DNA of 64,000 bases from Impatiens glandulifera (Eukaryota; Streptophyta; Magnoliopsida; Ericales; Balsaminaceae): positions 35,337,751 through 35,401,750 of the forward strand of contig NC_061867.1 of the NCBI RefSeq assembly GCF_907164915.1, in the 5' to 3' direction. The position numbers and the translations under genes were made by a program. Each line of letters opens with the position of its first letter. Within the stretch, counting starts at the first letter, position 1. The notes beneath the pieces are model-generated. The model had not been told where the DNA came from. It saw only the letters and a list, made by a program, of their open reading frames with translations, and ran no database searches. This document shows positions 56,039 through 64,000 of this stretch, piece by piece.

Positions 56039-56660
56039 TAAAACGTGTTAAACATGTCAAAAATGTGTAAACGTGTTAAACGTATTAAAAATGTGTTAAA
56101 CATGCCAAATAAGTGAAAAACTTGTTAAACGTGCCAAAACCTGAAAAACGTGTTAAACGTGTTAAAAACGTGTTAAATGTGTTAAAAATATGTCAAACGT
56201 TTCAAAAACGTAAAAAACATGTTAAATGTGTCAACAACGTGTTAAACGTGTTTAATATGTTAAAAACGTTTTAAACGTGTTATAAAGATTTGAAACATGT
56301 TAAAAACATGAAAACGTGTCAAAAACGTGTTAAACGTGTCAAAAATGAGGTAAATGTGTCAAAAACGTAAAAAAAATGGCTTAAAGGTGTCAAAAACGTG
56401 AAAACGTGTTAAACGTGTCAAAACGTAAAAAAACATATTAAATGGTCAAAACGTGAAAACGTGTTAAACGTGTCAAAATGAGTTAAATGTGTTATAATCG
56501 TAAAAAATGTGTTAAATGTGTCAAAACGTAAACAAATGTGTTAAATATGTTAAAAACGTAAAAAAAACGTGTTAAATGTATCAAAAATGTGTCAAAAACA
56601 TGTTAAAAATATAAAAATTTTGTTAAATGTGCCAAAATATGCCAAAATATGCCAAAATGT
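56039..56660. repeat. Minisatellite array C, opposite orientation
   Basis: From about 56039 the same family continues as its reverse complement (AAACGTGTTAAACGTGTCAA). The switch falls at GTTTTGATAGGTTTAAAACG, with no spacer. Arrays B and C can therefore pair as a long hairpin. Confidence 0.88.
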
Positions 56661-56689
56661 AAAAAACATATCATCTAATTATTTATGAT

Positions 56690-57479
56690 ATCTCCAGGTA
56701 TAGAGGGAGCCTTTAGATATTGCAAACGTTCCAAAATTTCAATATATAATAGTATTATTAAGTATATAAATATTAATTTTATTAATTTTATTTTTTTATA
56801 TTAAATATATATATATATATATATCTTTTTCTTATTTCATTTCTTTTTTATTTCTTTTTTATATTATAATATATTAATTATTTATATCTTATTTTATATT
56901 ATTACAATTTTAAAAAATATATATATTTAACTTTGGGACCACAAAATTTAAATCGGCATTACCTCTTTGTGCTGGGCTGAGCTGGGCGTGTTTCACATTT
57001 ACTTGTCTCAAATTTGAAGTCTAAAAAGTTAGAGACACTAATATGAAATTATGTTGTAAATCTAAGTCACTCATAAATTTACTTCGATTTGGAAGTGAAT
57101 TACTATAATAAAATTGTAATGAGTAACTTGTGTTTGTTATTTTTATTAGAGTGAGCATTAACAAGATAAATGAATAATAAGTTGGTATATTTTTTTTTAT
57201 GGTCATATTAGCATTATCTTTATGATTTCTTTATTATTATTGTTTACTTTCTCCCTCCTTCACAAAATGGATTTGAAGCATTAGTTTTACATTGCACAGG
57301 AAATGTTATTCTCTTAACCTTGGAGTAAAAGACAATAAGAAACGCTCTATGTTACTCAATTCTTATATTTTTTTATAGAAATTTGTAACTTATTTACATG
57401 TATGAGTGGTATCTCTAGTTGATACTTGTACTTGGATAATTTATTCAAACTGTTTAATGTTCATTGTTTGTTATAAAAA
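56690..57479. other. AT-rich, no recognisable gene
   Basis: Low-complexity A/T sequence with one short minus-strand frame (57021-57206) lacking motifs. Confidence 0.4.
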
Positions 57480-59345
57480 AAACAATCAATTAGTATATTT
57501 ATAATACTTGATTATATTTAGTTTGATTTATATTTAGACATAATTTATTTTAAATTATTTAAAAATAATTTACAATCTCATTTTATATAATTTTTTCAAT
57601 TATAACATATTATAACATTTTTATTTATTTTTATTAATATATATTTATATTGTTTAAATCATTTAAACACCTTAAATATAGTTAATTATACAAATATGAG
57701 GTTTTATTTTATTTTGTTTATATGTATAATATTTGAGGAGTGATAGAGAGAGAGAATTTGAGAGAGAGAATGACTTGCATTGGAAAAAAGAGTAAAGTAG
57801 AAAGAAAGAGAAAAGAGAGAGAAATTATTTAATTTTTTCAGCCAATCATATTGATGCCGACACGTCATTCCCTCTATTCTCAATCATTTTTCATAATATT
57901 TTTTTAAGAGAAATGATTGGGAGAGGGAAGTTGGTGAGGGAATTAAGTGACATCAATATGAGGTGAAAAAATTAAATAATTTCTCTTTCTTCTCTCTTTC
58001 CTCTTAAATATATAATTAAAAAATATATTTTTATACATTTTCTATATTTTAATTAAATTTATTAATAAAATAATTAGGAGTCAAATTTTAAATTAGTTTA
58101 AATATGATTATAATGAATTATTATATAATTTAGTTTAAATAGTTAAAAAAAATGTATATAAGAAAGTAGATAATGAATTTAAGTGTAATGATTATTTAAA
58201 TAATAATATATTTTTATGTTTATTTAATTAATCCTAAAAAATTATTTAAATTAATCCAATAAAAAATGAGTTTGGAAAAAATGGCTCTCATTATCATTTA
58301 ATTTAATATATTAGTGTCTTAAAAAATAAATTGATTTAATAACACCTATTTAAAATCAATTATTTTTTTATGTAAGTAAAATTATTTTAAAAATCAAAAG
58401 TTAAAATATTTAATTTATTTTAAAAAAAATATATAAATAAATTAAACAAACTTCACTTAAAAAAAATAAAATAAAATAAAGAATGAGAATATTAAAAAGA
58501 GAATATTCAAAATCTAATAAAATTTTATATATACTAATAATTTTATTAGATTTAGAAAAATAAATTAATATTTTATTAACTTTATATTTAGTGAAGCTTG
58601 TTTAATTTATATTTTTTTAAAACAAGTTAAATATTTTAACTTTTTAATTTTTACATATTTTTATTTATATTTTAAAATAAAATAAGTGATTATAAGTATG
58701 TGTTATTAAATAAATTTATAAAAATAAGTGATTAATATATTAAGTTAAATGATAATGTGAGCAAACTATTTTTTAGATTTGAATTATTTAAATAATTTTA
58801 TTTAAGATTATTTAAATAAATATAAAAAATATTATTATTTAAATAATCATTACCCTTAACTTCATTATCAACTTTCTTATATACATATTTTCACTATTTA
58901 AACTAAATCATATAATCATTCATTATAATCTTATTTAAATTAATATTAAAATTTGACTCATAATTATTTTATTAATAAATTTAATTAAAATATATATAAA
59001 ATGTGTACAAAATAGATATTTTAATTATATATTTTATAAAATTAAACTAAAACTAAATTTAATGATTATGAATATAAAATTAATATACATATAAACAAAA
59101 AACAGAAAAATAAAGCCTCCTATTATAATTTCAATAATTAAATATAATTAAGGGTTTTAAATGATTTAAAAATATAAATATATAAAATAATATTTTAAAT
59201 GTTATAACTGAAACAATTATATAAATTATATAAATTAAGATTGTAAATTATTTTAAATTATTTTAAAATAATTTAAAATAAATTAAGTCTAAATATAAAT
59301 CAAACTAAATATAAATATGTATTATAAATTTCAAAACAAGATATC
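57480..59345. mobile_element. Large foldback (long inverted repeat) element
   Basis: The left arm (57480-58523) and right arm (58540-59345) are imperfect reverse complements over their length. Examples: TTAGTTTGATTTATATTTAG at 57518 against CTAAATATAAATCAAACTAA near 59289, and AATAATTAGGAGTCAAATTTTAA near 58070 against its complement near 58950. The centre is a small hairpin, AATCTAATAAAATT/AATTTTATTAGATT, at about 58532. No open frame is present. The left arm holds a nested insertion (57735-58012) absent from the right arm. This looks like a non-autonomous foldback/MITE element; the superfamily cannot be assigned. Confidence 0.65.
57735..58012. mobile_element. Nested small foldback element
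   Basis: Arms at ~57800-57893 and ~57909-58006 are inverted repeats (AGAAATTATTTAATTTTTTC and its complement; ATATTGATG/CATCAATAT; CAATCATTTTT/AGAAATGATTG). It interrupts the left arm of the larger foldback between TTTATATGTATAATAT and AAATATATAATTAAAAA, which are contiguous in the right arm. Confidence 0.6.
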
Positions 59346-60100
59346 TTACTAGATTAGATGTTACTTGATACTTAAATAAAATGTTTATATTTATAACTTT
59401 TTAAATATTAAAATTATGAAAACTTATAATGTAATACAAATATTTATTTTAATGATAAGTATATAATTAAAAATAACCAAATGAAAAAAAGAATATATAT
59501 ATATATATTATGTATTCAAATTCGGGCTAAGAAGGATATCCTGATTTTACTCTTAATTTCCTAGCACCGAATTAGATTTGCAGTCAAATAAAACAAAAAA
59601 TAATTAAAATAAATAAATAATGAAATGGGTTATATTATTTTGGGCTTGTTTCTTTCTCTTGTATAGGATTGCCGGCCCAAATGAAGTTTCAAAATTAGAA
59701 AGAAAGCAAGAATGACGTGGCCTCTCTTGGGTTCTCTTTGAACATAGTTCAAATAAATAAACAGACCCAAAGAATATAGAATAAAAATAGACTGGGCCGA
59801 GGCCCAACTTTTGACTCAAATTTGTTTGAATGATTTTCAAAGACCCGATTGATTGGCCTCAAACATTCTAATAGACCTAACAAAACATGAAGAAAATAAA
59901 ATACCACAATTAAATTCGAGCAAGGTTTCAAATTGTGATAAAATATCTTGACAAGTTATTGGATTTTGTTTTTTTAAATTCTTTATTTTGGATTTATCAA
60001 GATGCATATTAGGTTTAAAACTTGATTTAGGCATCTCATCATATTCTAAATCTTTGAACTCTCTATTCTAATTTAGAGAAACCAATCTCGATGATTTGGG
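59346..60100. other. No recognisable gene
   Basis: AT-rich DNA with short minus-strand frames and no motif. The middle (59640-59860) is less AT-rich and may be part of an old repeat. Confidence 0.35.
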
Positions 60101-60129
60101 ACTTGAACCACCACCTAGAGCTGGGAGAT

Positions 60130-61260
60130 GTCAATGAAAACCTTTTCTCTTGAAAATGTAATGAAGTTGTTGGAATATATCGATCAAATTATGAGAAAAA
60201 TAGTCAAAACAAAAATAGACAAATCTATTGAGCACATAATCCTTAAGAAAAAAAACAATAAGGTCATTCACAAAATTCACGAGATTTTCAAATCGGGCCT
60301 TAACTAATGTCATAATAATGATGTTGTGAATGATGCATAATAACTTTTGACAATTATTGATAAATATGTTTATTTTTAATCAAATAATCTACTCGAATAT
60401 GACAAGGATAGTAGCCAATTGTTTCAAGCTCACCAGTCCACTCGAGTTTCCACTAAAGGCTTCAAATACCTGTTAAGACACAATGTAATATCACATGAGA
60501 GGTTGACTACATTCAGACACCAATAATATAACTATAGTATATGTTAGGAATTCTAGGACCACCTTATAGATAATACCTCATCCAGAAAACGAAATTTTAG
60601 TTAAAATTTGAAATCTCACCATTTCTATTAACGCGACCAAAAAACCTTATTTAATAATGTGTAGAAATATTTCACAAGAAAAATGTCCAAATTCCTCATT
60701 CTCATAAAATCATAAGCATACACGGGTTAACCCACTTACTACTCACCAAGTTCACCAACTTTGCATAAGAAGAACTTCCCAAAATAGTATGTTTTTTTGG
60801 TATCTGATGTGTCTAATAAATCCATGAACATCATCCATGTTAGACACAAGCCCAACTCTTCCCACACTCCTCCCAGAATCCAAATCTAATATATGGTCTT
60901 CTACAAATCTGGATTGGGCCCAGAAACACTTCCACATGAAAAAAATATCTTCCTTAAATGCTACAACCAACTTGACAATTAATAAACCTTTTAATGGACT
61001 GTATTTGCACATGATCATACTGGCCCACATACTATTTTGTTTCTTAGCAAATTTGTTAACCATTTCAAGACAAGAGCTTTATTAAAGAAACCAAAATCCC
61101 AATTTTTTCTACCCCTAATTTCTTGATATATTTCACTATCTCATGTGACCAGAAAAGAGAACGTGAAGTTAGGACCCACATAAATTTGCACATCAACCAT
61201 GCCATCTTAACATCCATACTCTTTTGAATAACAAACAATGACAACATATATATCTAGGTT
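60130..61260 (-). pseudogene. LINE reverse-transcriptase C-terminal remnant
   Basis: On the minus strand, 61247-60752 gives broken pieces that resemble the region after the RT domain of plant LINEs: SLFWSHEIVKYIKKLGVEKI, SLIKLLS, then VNKFAKKQNSMWASMIMCKY, comparable with the family pattern ...PK..GGLG...NKALL.KW.WRF....SLW..VI..KYG. Stops and frame changes are frequent. The rest of the interval is too decayed to read. No catalytic FADD motif is visible. Confidence 0.4.
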
Positions 61261-63420
61261 GACATAGAAGCCAACACTTTAGCCAACCATTCTCTCGGTT
61301 TGGTTTGGGTTATTTGAAAAAAAAAATTAAACTCATCACATCATTCCTCTCTCACCCATCATATCTCTTAATTTATGAACTAAAATATTCAAATACAATT
61401 TATTTTAAATTATTATTTTTTTTATTTTATTACTATATATTAGATTTTAAGTCATTTTTACTAATTTTTTCTATCTCTCAAAATCATCATTAATTATTAA
61501 TTTTTCAACCAAAATAATAATCTCACTCTTTCAAATATACAACTTCCTTTTATTTTAAATATACTCAGGTTTTCGAAACTTTGAACCAAGCCTTGGCCTC
61601 CAGAGATAGCCATGTAAAGAAATAACCAATCCCAAAGTCCAGTATACTAGTCAACTTAAACCTTCTTATAATCGAGACAAAATTAAATTGAAAAAGAGAA
61701 GTTATCTATTATTACTTTATATTTTTCATATTTATCTTTGATGTTATGCTGTATAAAGGATTTAATTTAAACCATGTAATTTAGAATGATTTGTTTTATT
61801 TGAATAAAAATATGTTTTTTTTTTGTTAATAAAATGAGTTAGTTTTTTAAATTTAATTAATATAAAATACTTAAATATATTTGTACAATAAATGAACCTA
61901 ATAAAAAATCAATTTAAAAAAAAAACAAGAAAGAGAAGAATATTTTGAGAAAAGAGAAAGGTGGGCAGTTGATATTTGACTTCAAAACTATCTCTCAAAG
62001 TCAAGGAGAAGGGGCCCTTCAAAGATGTTGGGTTTAGGACCTTTTCATGTGTATTGGATATAGGAAAAAAATGTAAATAATTTCAATTGAAAATTTATTT
62101 ATATTTAGATAATTGAAATTATTTACATTTAGATTGTGATAAGATTTTTGTTCTAAATTAAAAAATATTACAATTCCAATTGTAACACATAATTTTTAAT
62201 ATTGTATTATTTGCTTTCTTTTGAGTGAAAATCGAATTTAGTGATCTTTAATCTTTTATTAAATTTTTTTTTTCTTTGAAAAAAATAGGGAAACGAATTA
62301 AGTATTTAGTCCGCAAACACACTTAATCATAGACACAAACTTATCTACTGACGGTTAACCCAGGAACGTAGGGTTAATATTCACATATTTTTATCGCTAA
62401 GGGGGAAGAAGAGATATTAAACACTTTTCTACTTTTATTAAAACATATAGTCAAGTCTTAATTATACAAAAAATGAATTTATAATATATAATAAACTCAT
62501 ACCTGTCATGCATGTGTTGAATTATTGTTTTCTTCACTGAAAATAAATTATGATATAAGTTTAAATATACAAAGAATAAATTGATTTTATAAAAATAAAA
62601 TAGTTAAATATAATAATATATCTCTATACGCGTTTAAAACAAAAGCTTGTGATATTATTGTTTCGGTGTCAGATTGAAAATTGCTAAACGGAAACCTTTT
62701 TCATATTTGTGGATCCAAACTGAAATATTCCATCTCTCTTTATCTATACACATTATTTTAATATATATTTAGCTTGTGAATTAAATTGCATACATTCACA
62801 AATTTAGATCTTGTTTGATGTGCGGTCATGTAGATTTTGTTTTCAAATAATTATTTATTCCTTCAACAATTATTTTATCAATCAAATAATTTAAATTATC
62901 AATAAAAATACAAAATTATGTATACTTTATTTTCTTATAAAATTTAAGAGGAAAAAAAGTTTACTTCTATTTTACTATTTGATTATTATTACATTCTAAA
63001 AAGAGAATTAAGAGCAAAGATTAATTTACTAAAATTTTGTTAATTTATGTTAAAATGAATTAATTATTTTTTCATGATTTTTTTTATTAAATGTGGATAG
63101 TTTTTTTATTTGCTTTCAATGAAATCTTGTTAAAAAGTATTTAATTATTTTATCTTTTTTATATAATATATGGTCTTGTGGGGTATTTTTTGACCCTCAT
63201 CTTGTCTCACAATAATTTGATTAATTTATTAAAGTTTTGTTAATTTATATTAAAATGAAATGAACATTTTTCTCATGATTATTTTTCTTTATTAAATGTG
63301 TAATTTTTTTTATTCGTTTTCAATAAAATGTTATTGATCATAAAGTATTAATTATTATATAATATATTTTCATATTAAAATTAATAAAATCAAATTAATA
63401 TATTAAATTAAAACAATATA
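61261..63420. other. AT-rich, nothing recognised
   Basis: Low-complexity A/T sequence on both strands, no coding, RNA or clear repeat boundary. Only the short frame 61305-61493 exists, without motif. Confidence 0.4.
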
Positions 63421-63439
63421 TGTTGCCTTGAAAACGCCT

Positions 63440-63560
63440 ATATATATATAAAAAAATTCATGATATGAATCAATTTTATATTTATTATTATAGTATTTTA
63501 AAAATTTCGAACTTGCAACGTAACAAAACAAATACAACTCTTTAACCAAGTGTGATTGAG
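63440..63560. repeat. Helitron-like family fragment
   Basis: TTTCGAACTTGCAACGTAAC followed by AAAACAAATACAACTCTTTAACCAA matches the body of the Helitron-like copies at 17383, 29078 and 51229. The ends are not preserved. Confidence 0.4.
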
Positions 63561-63603
63561 ATGTGGTTTGCCGATGAATAATAAGTCGATATCAATTGAA
63601 AGT

Positions 63604-63702
63604 GGTTAAAAATATGAATCAAACATTTGATTGATCAAAATGTGAGATTACGATGTTAAATATTAAAAATATGAATCAAATATTTGATTGACCAAAGTGA
63701 AA
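63604..63702. repeat. Two-copy ~35-bp direct repeat
   Basis: AAAATATGAATCAAAYATTT followed by GATTGAYCAAA occurs at about 63609 and about 63667, 58 bp apart. Confidence 0.7.
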
Positions 63703-64000
63703 ATGTAAGGGTACAAGATACGGGGTTTATTTAGAAAAAATATGTGATGAGATATGTGACAAAATAAATTATTTTACCGAAATGAATAAAATATGAAATG
63801 AGAGTGTTCTATTTTTTATTTAATATATTATTCGTGATTTGTTAAGAATTTTAAAATTTAAATACATATTATTATTATTTTTTTATTTAAATTTATTTTA
63901 TTTATATTTTTATCCGTATATAAACTTTTTATATATATATTAATAAATTTAATAAAATATATATATTTTTTCTTTTCAAAAAGTTAATAATAAATTAGTC

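Noticed and set aside
53197..56660. CRISPR-like array
   Set aside because: Repeats are contiguous with no unique spacers, and the organism is a plant.

Overview
This window is nuclear DNA of a flowering plant. It holds a four-exon PHYB-type phytochrome gene and a plant HYPK-type NatA cofactor gene, both with GT-AG introns, in AT-rich DNA packed with plant transposable elements. Large proteins resembling three genes in the big retrotransposon are, from memory, common in asterid assemblies (for example Dorcoceras). An asterid is therefore a weak guess.

Layout: (1) 1-3683 is the right end of a CACTA (En/Spm) transposon that stops inside the gag region of an old minus-strand Ty1/copia element (3684-6921, LTR 5375-6921). 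(2) 6922-13980 is repeat-derived: a possible long gypsy-type LTR, a copia LTR edge and a decayed DUF4283 (LINE ORF1-like) gene. (3) 13893-25087 and 25588-36792 are two nearly identical 11.2-kb copies of one locus: intergenic DNA with a MITE and a small Helitron-like element, then PHYB (+), then HYPK (-), convergent. A run of exactly 500 N separates them. The second copy is intact. The first has single-base frameshifts and is cut off by the gap. This looks like two unmerged overlapping contigs rather than a real tandem duplication. (4) 37475-51228 is a complete 13.75-kb Ty1/copia element on the minus strand with a perfect 5-bp target duplication and nearly identical LTRs. (5) 51229-64000 is AT-rich and repetitive: Helitron-like remnants, a ~20-bp minisatellite that reverses orientation, a large foldback element with a smaller one nested in it, and a LINE remnant.

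The most notable system is in the 13.75-kb copia element. In element sense it runs 5' LTR, PBS, gag, pol (protease, integrase, RT, RNase H), then three further genes between pol and the polypurine tract. Their proteins (246 aa, 235 aa, and 609 aa followed after one stop codon by 313 more) share a paralogous N-terminal domain of about 230 residues. Each gene has its own TATA box 74-112 bp before its ATG and a CCAT(T/C)AATG-like motif about 30 bp upstream of that TATA box. The element therefore seems to carry a small family of separately transcribed genes. Their function is unknown.
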